Positions 8,465-15,885 of a DNA stretch of 25,146 nucleotides are shown one piece after another (the stretch's first letter is position 1; every line of letters starts with the position of its first letter). The stretch spans positions 1-25,146 of the forward strand of contig JAEZRB010000308.1 in the NCBI GenBank assembly GCA_023412975.1, in the 5' to 3' direction. This DNA is from Bacteroidota bacterium. Lineage in GTDB: Bacteria > Bacteroidota > Bacteroidia > Chitinophagales > Chitinophagaceae. The position numbers and the translations under genes are program-made. The notes beneath the pieces were generated by a model, which saw nothing but the letters and a program-made list of their open reading frames with translations, made no database searches and was not told the DNA's origin.

Positions 8465-10204
8465 TTAAGGATGGATAGGACCCGTCAATGCAATATCGGC
8501 TTTCGCAAATGCTTTCTTATACCGCGCTAAAGCTTTTTGCGATTCGCTTTTTTTCTTTTGCCCCTGCCATGACTTATACAGGCCATATAATGCCCACCCA
8601 TTCTCGTTATTGTTTTTCAGGTCGGCCAGGAATACCTTTTGGGCCGCTTCATGCTTTCCTGCGTGTAAATAGGCATTACCCAGGTAGTGCTTTGGATTAA
8701 GCATCCAGTCACGCGGCTCGGTGTATACCATATTTTCTTCAGTGGTCACAGCGGTTGTAAATGCCGTGATAGCATCGATAAATTTTTCATCAGCAAGTGA
8801 AATACTACCAGCCAATAGGTTCTCAGCAACAGTGGCGCCTTGTATCGGAGGTGAAAATGGAGACATCGGGATCATGAGCACAGGATCTTTCATCAGGGCC
8901 CGGAGCGCATCAAGCTCTTGTTTGGCCTCAGCTTGTTTTGCCTGGTGACTGAAGGCCATACCCCGGCCGAAATGAAATAAGACATTGGCATAAATCTGCT
9001 GCGCGGCAGGCTGTGGCATCTCAAGCAAAGCAGCCCAGTTGCCAAACCGCACATTTACCAATACAGGTGTCATCGCGATATACTGGAGAAAGTTGCCCAG
9101 TGGAGCTTCCATTTCGAGGTATTCTTTCGGAATACTGTTGACGGTTTCTTTTGCTGAATGTATGGAATAGGCAGAATCACCGCTCATCATGGCATGGTTG
9201 GTTTGCATGTGCAGGTTGTGGATGATATACAGGAAATCATTTCCAACAACCGGCGCATACAGGTTCATATACTCCTTATAGCTTTTCACCGCGGCTTCAT
9301 TTACCAGCGCGCCTTTAAGATAATCGCCGGTACGTAGGTAAATATGCGAGGGCATATGCACCATGTGTGATAAGCCAGGGGTCAGTTGTCCCAGCCGGTC
9401 AGCACTTGCCAGGGCTTTGTCGGCATAAGGTGAAGGTTCCATCACGTGTATATAGTAGTGGTTTGCCCCGGGATGGTTGGGATTTGAGACCAGTATTTTC
9501 TCCAGTACTTCACGTATCTCAGGTGTCCATGGTTTGGGTGTGCCGTTTATATTCCAAAGATCCCAGGGGTGTTGCAGCATCAGGGCGTCGGCATATAGTG
9601 CAGCGATATCGGGGTCATTTGGATATTTAATATATGCTTCTTTCATTTTATCGGCATATACCTGGTTGAGGTGTTCCCGGCTGATGGTACTGTCGGCGGA
9701 ATACCTGGCCGCCTGGGCTTCAATAAGCAGTTTTTCTTTTTCGCTGCTGTTGGCTGAAAATTCCAATGCTTTTTTAATCGCTGCCAATGCCATCGGTTGT
9801 GCCGTATAGCCCACATCATTAATATTGGGACCTTCAGCCAGTGCCTGCGCCCAATATATCATGGCGTTGCCTGGATCAAATTTCGCCGCTTTCTGAAAGG
9901 ATGCTTTGGATTCGATGATATGAAATCCATAATAGGTATTGATACCCTGGTTAAAATAAAATTTGGCCGAATCACTGCTGGAAGAAATATTCCAGTTCCA
10001 TCCACCCGAACCGGGCAGGGGAGGAACCTCTAATTCTTCGATCCATGCATTCAATACATTCCAATCGGGGCTACATCCAACTATACCAGACCTGTAGCTA
10101 CGGTCTTTATTCTTTATGGTTGACGAAACGTTCTCGAAACGAAATGCAAGTCCGGCTGCGATAACAAATGATACCGGAACAAAGAAAAGCAGTTTGAGGC
10201 GCAT
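8465..10204 (-). CDS. TPR-repeat exported protein with histidine-rich motif
   Basis: The 579-residue protein has a basic N-terminus and a hydrophobic segment at about residues 4-20, so it is exported or membrane-anchored. Helical TPR-like pairs are seen around residues 80-125 (FNQGINTYYGFHIIESKASF) and near the C-terminus (PKHYLGNAYLHAGKHEAAQKVF). The centre has NHPGANHYYIHVMEPSP and then LSHMVHMPSHIYLRTGDY. This histidine-dense signature recurs in a family of large bacterial TPR proteins with no assigned enzymatic role; the histidines could bind metal. It is probably first in a transcript with the patatin gene. TPR scaffolding is sound; any catalytic function is unknown. Confidence 0.8.
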   Translation of the reverse strand: MRLKLLFFVPVSFVIAAGLAFRFENVSSTIKNKDRSYRSGIVGCSPDWNVLNAWIEELEVPPLPGSGGWNWNISSSSDSAKFYFNQGINTYYGFHIIESKASFQKAAKFDPGNAMIYWAQALAEGPNINDVGYTAQPMALAAIKKALEFSANSSEKEKLLIEAQAARYSADSTISREHLNQVYADKMKEAYIKYPNDPDIAALYADALMLQHPWDLWNINGTPKPWTPEIREVLEKILVSNPNHPGANHYYIHVMEPSPYADKALASADRLGQLTPGLSHMVHMPSHIYLRTGDYLKGALVNEAAVKSYKEYMNLYAPVVGNDFLYIIHNLHMQTNHAMMSGDSAYSIHSAKETVNSIPKEYLEMEAPLGNFLQYIAMTPVLVNVRFGNWAALLEMPQPAAQQIYANVLFHFGRGMAFSHQAKQAEAKQELDALRALMKDPVLMIPMSPFSPPIQGATVAENLLAGSISLADEKFIDAITAFTTAVTTEENMVYTEPRDWMLNPKHYLGNAYLHAGKHEAAQKVFLADLKNNNENGWALYGLYKSWQGQKKKSESQKALARYKKAFAKADIALTGPIHP

Positions 10205-10223
10205 GGTTTTTTTGATTGATCGA

Positions 10224-10253
10224 CAAAAGTTACAAAAAAACCTAATACTTCAA
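10224..10253 (-). promoter_or_regulatory. Candidate promoter of the TPR-patatin unit
   Basis: Read on the minus strand, TTG at 10253-10251 is followed after 18 bp by TAACTTTTG at 10232-10224. This is close to the Bacteroidota pattern TTTG, about 19 bp, TAnnTTTG, with one extra base in the -7 box. Transcription would start about a dozen bases ahead of the ATG, giving a short leader. The match is imperfect. Confidence 0.4.
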
Positions 10254-10286
10254 CTTTTTTATGCGCCGTTAGTGAGGGAATAAAAA

Positions 10287-10700
10287 TGGGACCCGATAGC
10301 TATCGGGTTGATAGCCGGGTTACATCGCATGACATTAGAGGGGTTATTCCGTTCCATATAAGTAGTCCAATTACAAATTCATTGCTTTCCGGAATAAAGT
10401 TTTGGTTTGGTGTTAAGACCTTTGGCCCGCGCGGCTTCTATGACTTTTACTTTTACACGGGCTTTGCTTATTTTTCCTGGAGACTGTTGTCTGCTGGTCG
10501 TAGTTCAAATGTCTCGGTGTGTCAGGAAACCACAGCGCACACAGCGAACACAGCGGGGTATTCGCATCATGTTCTGTTCTTTGTAGCGGATTTTTAATAC
10601 GTAGACGCCATTCGCAGTGCTCGCCATGCCCGCCGTGGTTTATAGTACTCCAGAGTTCGTCGGACAATCATGTTATAAACTCGATAGCTATCGGGTCCCA
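10287..10700. repeat. 19-bp inverted repeats flanking repeat copy B
   Basis: The 19 bases at 10287-10305 (TGGGACCCGATAGCTATCG) are repeated exactly in inverted orientation at 10682-10700. The inner 12 bases are themselves a palindrome. Together they bracket about 375 bp that contain the whole dispersed repeat copy B plus about 70 bp of unrelated DNA. Copies A and C do not have these arms next to them, so the arms are probably a separate repeat family rather than the ends of the element. The same palindrome core occurs at 14946-14965. Confidence 0.75.
10379..10668 (-). repeat. Dispersed repeat, copy B (complete, about 290 bp)
   Basis: This is the only complete copy in the window, inverted relative to copies A and C. 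Its right side matches copy C, with a 32-base identical run at 10627-10658 versus 25036-25067. Its left side matches copy A. The middle contains short CACAGCG-type tandem units (around 10540-10556). A 28-codon frame on the minus strand ends at TGA 10381-10379 and contains VKVIEAARAKG; it parallels copy A without indels. It carries no start codon and no transposase. The 508-bp stretch 10205-10712 holds no gene besides this element, its flanking palindromes and the candidate promoter. Confidence 0.85.
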
Positions 10701-10712
10701 ATTACCTTCTGT

Positions 10713-11135
10713 CTATGCTTCAGGAGTCAGATACTGCGCATACGCGTAGCCTTCTTCACCATCATCAGTGCGGATCAGCCACCACTGATCGTTGGTACGA
10801 CTCACCAGGGTCACTATTTCATGATGCGCTGCCTTACCTACGATGGGTTGGTCGGTACCCGGGCCTTTGCGGATGTTAAGGTTGGACCTTTCTGTGGTTA
10901 CTTTGGCTTTTGATCCGGCTGCTGCGGGCGCTACATTTACATTCATCACTACATCGCCTGCGAGAAAGTTGGGATCGATCCTGTTGTAGATATCCCAGAG
11001 CTGATCCTTGACAGAGCCGCTGGGAGCTTCTCCATCGATATAGAGAACGCCGTCCTGTTCGCGAACCTGCAGATTGCTTACACCTGATGCGGTAGCGGCA
11101 TCAGTAAGTTCTTTGTATTTATCCTGTAATGCCAT
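10713..11135 (-). CDS. BON-like and SH3b two-domain protein
   Basis: The 140-residue protein has an N-terminal half (residues 1-70) with a BON-like alternation: VSNLQVREQDGVLYIDGEAP is the strand-turn-strand part and VKDQLWDIYNRI a helix. A linker follows, then a bacterial SH3 domain (about residues 78-138) with NLNIRKGPGTDQPIVG, an inner VTLVSR strand, QWWLIRTDDG, and the closing GYAYAQYL. SH3b domains usually bind cell-wall peptides and BON domains bind lipid surfaces. No signal peptide or lipobox is visible, so on sequence alone it is cytoplasmic, which is unusual for this pair of domains. It lies 17 bp after the two-BON lipoprotein and is very likely co-transcribed with it. Confidence 0.8.
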   Translation of the reverse strand: MALQDKYKELTDAATASGVSNLQVREQDGVLYIDGEAPSGSVKDQLWDIYNRIDPNFLAGDVVMNVNVAPAAAGSKAKVTTERSNLNIRKGPGTDQPIVGKAAHHEIVTLVSRTNDQWWLIRTDDGEEGYAYAQYLTPEA

Positions 11136-11152
11136 AGTTTAAGTTTTTAAGA

Positions 11153-11656
11153 TTAATTGGTGATTTTTAAACCGGATGCATCCACTCGTTTGGGTTTCAG
11201 TCCGTCGAGAGCGGGTTTCAGTTTTTTCCAGGAAGCGGATTTCAATTCACCAGTTACGGCAATTACACCATCATTCACGGTTGCGGTTACAGTTGGGAAG
11301 TCTTTGGTAGCATCACGCACCGCCGCAGTGAGTGGATCATCGGCAGTGATCTCAACAGGAGCGGGGGGTGGCGCAACAGTAACATTATTCTGCACCGATT
11401 TAACGCCTTTTACGCCTGTGGCCAGCTCAGTAGCTTTTGCCTTTGCGGCTTCATCTTTTGCTTCGCCCGATACGGTTGCTACACCATCTTTTACATCTAC
11501 CATCAGTCCTGCTGTTTCAGGATTGGCCTGGAATGCAGTTTGCACAGCCGTCCTGACATCTTCGTCTTTTACTTTTGATTTACAGCCAGTAACTGTGCTG
11601 CCGATCAATGCTATTGCCAGGAGCAAAAGCATCCATCTGTTTAGTTGTTTTTTCAT
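11153..11656 (-). CDS. Lipoprotein with two BON domains
   Basis: Starting at ATG 11656 gives 167 residues with a lipoprotein signal peptide and lipobox VTGC at 22-25. A longer frame opens at 11725, but it would put the signal peptide 23 residues inside, so the shorter start is chosen. After Cys25 come two BON modules: about residues 30-92 (VKDGVATVSGEAKDEAAKAK is the core) and about 105-167 (VNDGVIAVTGELKSASWKKL). They are joined by a proline-rich linker. BON domains occur in osmotically induced envelope proteins such as OsmY and in secretins, where they are thought to contact membranes. It sits between the ABC-F gene (75 bp upstream) and the BON-like/SH3b gene. Its role is probably envelope maintenance; no stress signal can be read. 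Confidence 0.82.
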   Translation of the reverse strand: MKKQLNRWMLLLLAIALIGSTVTGCKSKVKDEDVRTAVQTAFQANPETAGLMVDVKDGVATVSGEAKDEAAKAKATELATGVKGVKSVQNNVTVAPPPAPVEITADDPLTAAVRDATKDFPTVTATVNDGVIAVTGELKSASWKKLKPALDGLKPKRVDASGLKITN

Positions 11657-11731
11657 TTGCTGGTTTTTTATTGTTGTAAAATCCATAAGCGCTTTGCTTA
11701 GTGCAAAGTTTATACCAAGCTCCAAACAACA

Positions 11732-13690
11732 TCAGTTCCCTTCCAGCGATACGATCAGCTCAAAAGTCTTTTCGTATTGCGCGTTGAGGTTTTCCAGTTC
11801 CGCGGATACTTTTTTGTAATTGGATTCTGCTTCAAGGAATTTGGACTTATCAGAGTAGGTAGCGGGATCGATCAGCGATGCTTCGAGTTCAGTCTTTCGG
11901 TTATTTAGTTTTGCGATCTGTTCTTCGAGTTGCTGAAAGATACGTTGTTGTTTTTGCAATTCCTTTTTTTGTTCTTTATTGATAGGAGTAGAAGCCTGTG
12001 GACGGAATACAGGTTCTGCAGCTTTCTTCACAACTTTTGATTCCGGTTTCTCAACTTTTTTACCGGACTCTTCTTCCTTTTGTTTCTTCGCCATTCTTTC
12101 TTTCCAGGCTACGTATTCTTCATAACCGCCCTTGAATTCTTTTACCTCGTGGTCTACGATTTCCCAGATCTTATTGGCTGTTTTTGAAACAAAATACCGG
12201 TCGTGACTCACCAGTATAATGCTTCCCTGGTACCTGTTCAGCGCTTCGATCAACAATTCGCAACTATGCATATCGAGGTGGTTGGTAGGTTCATCGAGCA
12301 TCAGGAAATTGGCCTTGCTCACGATCACTTTTGCAAGCGCAACCCTTGCTTTTTCACCACCGCTCAGGATCCTGATCTTTTTATCAGCATCATCACCACT
12401 GAATAAAAAGCATCCCAGTAAACCACGCAACTCAAGTTCAGTCATCTGGCTGCCACATTCTTTCATTTCATCCAGGATCGTATTGTTGATATTAAGTGCT
12501 TCGAGCTGGTGTTGTGCATAAAAGCTTTCTTCAACATTATGTCCCCATTTTCTTTCCCCTTCGTTAAAGGTTTCCACCCCGGCAATGATGCGAAGCAGGG
12601 TAGATTTGCCCTTTCCATTGGCACCGATTAGCGCGATCTTGTCACCGCGTTCTATTTCCGAAGAAGTATTTTTGACGATAAGGTTTTCACCAAACGACTT
12701 AGTTACATTATTCAATTCAACCAGCACACGACCCGGTTGTTTATCGACGCGGAAATTAATCCTGATGTCCGGCCTTTCAAGTGTTGCATCTTCGATTCGC
12801 TCCAGTTTGTCAAGCTTTTTAATGATGCTCTGCGCCATGGCAGCCTTGCTGGCCTTGGCACGGAATCTTTCTACCAGCCTTTCATTCTGCCGGATATAGT
12901 CCTGTTGGTTCTCGTAAGCTTTTTGCTGCATCTCGATGCGAATGGCTTTCTCTTTTTCGTAGAAGTCGTAGTTGCCATTATAAATATGCAACTGTTGCTG
13001 GTACACTTCCACGATCTTTGTTACCATCCGGTTCAGAAAATATTTATCGTGGCTCACGATTACAACCGATCCCTGGTAATGCTGCAGGTATTTCTCCAGC
13101 CACTCAATAGATGGAAGGTCGAGGTGGTTGGTAGGTTCATCCAATAATAACAGATCGGGTTGTTGTAAAATCATTTTAGCCAGCAGCACCCGCATCCGCC
13201 ATCCACCGCTATATTCTTTATAAGGACGGTTCAGGTCGGCATTGGCAAAGCCCAGGCCCTGCAAAACTTCTTCAGTTTTATGATGGATATTGTAACCACC
13301 CAGTGTTTCGAGTTCGTGCAACTTATCGGAATACTCGTGCAGGGTCTTTTCATCACCCGTTTTTTCGAGCTCTTTGCCCAGTTCGTCGATCTCCTTTTCC
13401 AGTTGCAATACTTTTTCAAAAGCGCCGAGGGCTACCTGCAGGATACTATCGTTGGTGTCGAAACTCAGCAGGTCCTGGTGGAGGTAACCTATGGAAGTAC
13501 TCCTGCTTCTTTCCACCGTCCCGGAAGACGGGCTGTATTGTCCCACAAGCAGCTTGAGTATTGTTGATTTGCCCGTCCCATTATAACCGATTAAGCCAAT
13601 TCGTTCATTGGGTTGAATATGCCAGGTTGCGTCGTCAATGATCGTCCTTGCACCAAATTCAAATGTTACATTTTGTAGTCCTGCCAGCAT
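11732..13690 (-). CDS. ABC-F family ATPase, ribosome-associated
   Basis: The 652-residue protein has two ABC ATPase domains in one chain and no membrane segments, the ABC-F layout. Domain 1 has Walker A GYNGTGKST at residues 35-43, signature YSGGWRMRVLLAK and Walker B LLLLDEPTNHLDL. Domain 2 has Walker A GANGKGKST, signature LSGGEKARVALAK and Walker B FLMLDEPTNHLDM. The linker between them is charged and helical, and the last about 110 residues form a lysine/glutamate-rich region with a probable coiled coil, as in Uup-like members. Such proteins bind the ribosomal E site and relieve stalled translation or, in some branches, protect against antibiotics. The subfamily cannot be settled by eye and I see no reason to call resistance. 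Confidence 0.9.
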   Translation of the reverse strand: MLAGLQNVTFEFGARTIIDDATWHIQPNERIGLIGYNGTGKSTILKLLVGQYSPSSGTVERSRSTSIGYLHQDLLSFDTNDSILQVALGAFEKVLQLEKEIDELGKELEKTGDEKTLHEYSDKLHELETLGGYNIHHKTEEVLQGLGFANADLNRPYKEYSGGWRMRVLLAKMILQQPDLLLLDEPTNHLDLPSIEWLEKYLQHYQGSVVIVSHDKYFLNRMVTKIVEVYQQQLHIYNGNYDFYEKEKAIRIEMQQKAYENQQDYIRQNERLVERFRAKASKAAMAQSIIKKLDKLERIEDATLERPDIRINFRVDKQPGRVLVELNNVTKSFGENLIVKNTSSEIERGDKIALIGANGKGKSTLLRIIAGVETFNEGERKWGHNVEESFYAQHQLEALNINNTILDEMKECGSQMTELELRGLLGCFLFSGDDADKKIRILSGGEKARVALAKVIVSKANFLMLDEPTNHLDMHSCELLIEALNRYQGSIILVSHDRYFVSKTANKIWEIVDHEVKEFKGGYEEYVAWKERMAKKQKEEESGKKVEKPESKVVKKAAEPVFRPQASTPINKEQKKELQKQQRIFQQLEEQIAKLNNRKTELEASLIDPATYSDKSKFLEAESNYKKVSAELENLNAQYEKTFELIVSLEGN

Positions 13691-13710
13691 AGTTGTAGTC
13701 TATATTCTTT

Positions 13711-13851
13711 AGTCGGTAGTCAGTAGTGAATAGTCAGTACTAAGTAGCGAGTAGCGAGTAGTGAGTAGACACTTTTTAATGACTTTTTTAAAGGTGTTTG
13801 AATAAATCCAACAAAACCGCCCCCACTCACGTCTCACGCCTCACGTCCCAC
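13711..13851. repeat. Low-complexity short-unit repeats
   Basis: At 13711-13770 the plus strand repeats imperfect units of AGTAG with CGAG or TGAG spacers (for example AGTAGCGAGTAGCGAGTAG). At 13824-13851 there are CTCACG units (ACTCACGTCTCACGCCTCACG). They occupy the 227-bp space between two divergent genes, ABC-F and the DUF3347-like gene. The units are too short and degenerate for CRISPR, and no function is evident. Similar short CACTCACCACTCC wording occurs near 200-215 next to repeat copy A. Confidence 0.6.
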
Positions 13852-13889
13852 GGCAAAAATAAGCATTACCCTTACTAAGGGGATTGATT

Positions 13890-13897
13890 TACCTTTG
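13890..13897 (+). promoter_or_regulatory. Candidate -7 box before DUF3347-like gene
   Basis: TACCTTTG fits the Bacteroidota -7 consensus TAnnTTTG exactly and ends 20 bp before the ATG. No convincing TTTG is found about 19 bp upstream, so only half of the promoter is supported. Confidence 0.35.
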
Positions 13898-13917
13898 CAA
13901 AAAATTATTAGGTCTCC

Positions 13918-14553
13918 ATGAAGAAAGTTTTGGCTATACTCGGTATCCTGGTCGTAATACTCGCGGCTTTTCTTTGGTACACATTTAAGGGTGGAAAAAA
14001 ACGTGTCAAAGGACCCAAACCGGTCGCGCTGGCAGTAAGTCAGCACAGCCCCGCATTCAATGAATCCGTCCAGGGTCTGCTTGATGCTTACTTTGGGCTT
14101 TCCGAAGCATTCGTAAAATGGGATACAGCAGCGATCTCTAACCAGGGTGCAGCTTTGAAAACTGCGCTGGACAGTCTGAAGATCGATGAACTGAAAGTGG
14201 ACACCACGGGTATTTATGAATCGGCCCTGGACCCTTTAGCCAATGCCAGAAATGAAGCTTCTAATATTTTAGCCAACCCGTCCATCGACGACAAGCGCAT
14301 AGCGTTCAACAGCCTTTCGGAAAACCTGCGATTGCTTTTTATTATCGTGAGATATGACCAGGGAAAATTGTACTGGCAGGAATGCCCGATGGCTTTTGAT
14401 GACGAGCGGCCAGGCTACTGGCTAAGCAAAACCGATGCGGTCCGAAATCCCTATCTCGGTACCAGCCATCCGAAATATAAAGATGGTATGCTAAATTGTG
14501 GTGGTCCCAGGGACACCATCAACTTTATGCAACCGGCCACACCGGGTATGTAA
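13918..14553 (+). CDS. Membrane-anchored DUF3347-like protein
   Basis: The 211-residue protein begins with a single hydrophobic helix (about residues 3-21) followed by a basic stretch (KGGKKRVKGPKP). This fits an uncleaved anchor with the rest in the periplasm. Residues about 38-205 resemble DUF3347: a helical part with LLDAYFGLSEAFVKWD, then the block with ECPMAFDDERPGYWLS, the NPYLG turn, and MLNCGG. Cys156 and Cys194 lie in the two conserved blocks. DUF3347 proteins in Bacteroidota often accompany heavy-metal efflux or copper-handling genes, and a metal-binding role is possible. No efflux gene is present here, so that role is inference. The next gene starts 18 bp downstream, probably in the same transcript. 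Confidence 0.65.
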   Translation: MKKVLAILGILVVILAAFLWYTFKGGKKRVKGPKPVALAVSQHSPAFNESVQGLLDAYFGLSEAFVKWDTAAISNQGAALKTALDSLKIDELKVDTTGIYESALDPLANARNEASNILANPSIDDKRIAFNSLSENLRLLFIIVRYDQGKLYWQECPMAFDDERPGYWLSKTDAVRNPYLGTSHPKYKDGMLNCGGPRDTINFMQPATPGM

Positions 14554-14571
14554 ACTATAAAAACCATCATC

Positions 14572-14946
14572 ATGGCAAAAGCAAAACCTGCCACCGTGGA
14601 TGAATATATCGCCGCGGCACCAAAGGAGGCGCAGGCTCACCTGCGGGAGATACGCGCACTGCTAAAAAAAGTTGCGCCGAAAGCCACCGAAACTATCAAA
14701 TGGGGATCGCCGGTACTGGAGGAAAATCGAATTCTCTTTTCTTTTACCGCACATAAGTCACATCTGAACTTCATGCCGACACGTACCACGCTCGAACCAT
14801 TTAAGAAAGAGCTCACAGACTATAAAACCGGGCGTGATACTATTCAGTTCCCTTACAACAAACCACTTCCCAAACAACTGATACGTAAGATCGCCAGCTA
14901 CCGGGTGAAAGATGTTAGGGAGAATGGCGCGTTGTGGATGAACTGA
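14572..14946 (+). CDS. DUF1801 (YdhG-like) small protein
   Basis: The 124-residue cytosolic protein matches the DUF1801 pattern. It has an N-terminal VDEYIAAAPKEAQAHLREIR helix, the TIKWGSPVLEENRILFSF strand block, and a C-terminal FPYNKPLPKQLIRKI helix. The family includes proteins compared with frataxin-like iron chaperones and others with no assigned role, so the molecular function is open. It probably forms a two-gene unit with the membrane-anchored protein upstream. Its stop codon overlaps the first base of the 20-bp palindrome at 14946. Confidence 0.8.
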   Translation: MAKAKPATVDEYIAAAPKEAQAHLREIRALLKKVAPKATETIKWGSPVLEENRILFSFTAHKSHLNFMPTRTTLEPFKKELTDYKTGRDTIQFPYNKPLPKQLIRKIASYRVKDVRENGALWMN

Positions 14947-14965
14947 TCCCGATAGCTATCGGGAT
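14946..14965. repeat. 20-bp perfect palindrome, dispersed family
   Basis: ATCCCGATAGCTATCGGGAT is a perfect palindrome right at the end of the DUF1801 gene, between convergent genes. The core CCGATAGCTATCGG also occurs at 10291-10308, and a shorter arm at 10682-10700. In RNA it would fold as a strong hairpin from either strand, so it could stop or protect both transcripts, although no U-run follows. Confidence 0.8.
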
Positions 14966-14993
14966 GAAAATTTGAAAATGGGGAATGAAGCAA

Positions 14994-15815
14994 TTATCGT
15001 GGAGGGTCGTAGATAAATCTTACTAAAGCATTCTTCTTATCGTCTGAAGCCAGGTATACCTGGTACCTTTTATTATTAGCGTTCACGATCATCAGCGCGG
15101 TATTGGGCGGAATGGAGCCCAGGTTTTCACCAACCATCACCATTTCCTGGCGGGGCTTGTTGAGGTCGATGCGAACATAGATCGTGATGGGTTTGGTAGA
15201 AAGCACCTGGTTTGATACCACGGTAGTACCATCTACATACACCGAGATCGTGTCACCATCTATCACACCATTATCATAAAAATCCAGTCGTATACTACCC
15301 GTATCAACAAAGATCTCTTTGACCAGCTCCAGTTTTCTTTCAATCAATACGGGTGGTACTTCCGGTTTGAACGCGGGAGTTTGAATACGCGTAAGAACAA
15401 TCGTACCGGCCGGGCAATTACTTTTTCCATCCATTGTCCTGCCCGTCCAGGAACCCCGTAGTTGTTCCTCACGTCCATCCGTATGGAAGTTGAGGGTGTA
15501 TTTTTTTATGCAGGGGATGCAATCGGGCGGAATTCGAAATATCGACACTTTGTTTTCAGCAATGGTCATTGATTTGGTGACCGTGTCCAGGGTGCCTTCA
15601 AATTCTTCTTTTACATAGTTGGTTGTATCGGAGTAGTGGTATGAACTGCCACGGATACTGGTGCCTTCCGTCTGCAGTTGGAATTCTATATTGTAAACAG
15701 GAAAACATCCACCGGGTTCCATGACCAGCCGCCCTTTCCAGAAGCCGTTGATGTCCTGCGCCTGCGCACACCATGCCGACTGGATAAAAATGTATAAAAC
15801 GATTATACTGCGCAT
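14994..15815 (-). CDS. Secreted protein of unknown function, paralogue of next gene
   Basis: The 273-residue protein has a signal peptide (residues 1-20, ending CAQAQ). Its N-terminal domain of about 125 residues begins DINGFWKGRLV and has a beta-rich, lipocalin-like alternation with four cysteines. The C-terminal domain (about 165-273) contains FYDNGVIDGDTISVYVDG and ENLGSIPPNTALMIV. The neighbour at 15886-16962 has the same two domains in the same order, so the pair arose by tandem duplication. I cannot name either domain or a function; a calcium or ligand-binding surface from the DNGxIDxDT loop is conceivable. The gene lies 70 bp after its paralogue. Confidence 0.75.
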   Translation of the reverse strand: MRSIIVLYIFIQSAWCAQAQDINGFWKGRLVMEPGGCFPVYNIEFQLQTEGTSIRGSSYHYSDTTNYVKEEFEGTLDTVTKSMTIAENKVSIFRIPPDCIPCIKKYTLNFHTDGREEQLRGSWTGRTMDGKSNCPAGTIVLTRIQTPAFKPEVPPVLIERKLELVKEIFVDTGSIRLDFYDNGVIDGDTISVYVDGTTVVSNQVLSTKPITIYVRIDLNKPRQEMVMVGENLGSIPPNTALMIVNANNKRYQVYLASDDKKNALVRFIYDPPR

Positions 15816-15885
15816 TCAGGAATGAAAATAGGGGAAAAACACGGAGCAGCTATAGAATTTACAGTAACGGCAAAGAATATTTTTA

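Noticed and set aside
10413..10667. Minus-strand open frame of 84 codons in the intergenic repeat
   Set aside because: It coincides with the dispersed repeat. Its NHGGHGEH-type wording comes from CACAGCG/CACGG tandem units and is not kept in frame between copies; copy C has changes that alter the reading.
11657..11725. Longer start for the two-BON lipoprotein
   Set aside because: It would place 23 polar and mixed residues before a typical lipoprotein signal peptide.
11157..11819. Plus-strand open frame of 220 codons opposite the BON lipoprotein gene
   Set aside because: It is serine/alanine/valine-rich shadow sequence antisense to a well-supported lipoprotein with two BON domains.
11732..13690. 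Antibiotic-resistance ABC-F protein
   Set aside because: Motifs fit general translation-factor ABC-F proteins with a C-terminal coiled coil; nothing seen points to a resistance subfamily.
13711..13770. Possible CRISPR array
   Set aside because: Units are only 5-9 bases, degenerate and without spacers of constant length, and no cas gene is present.
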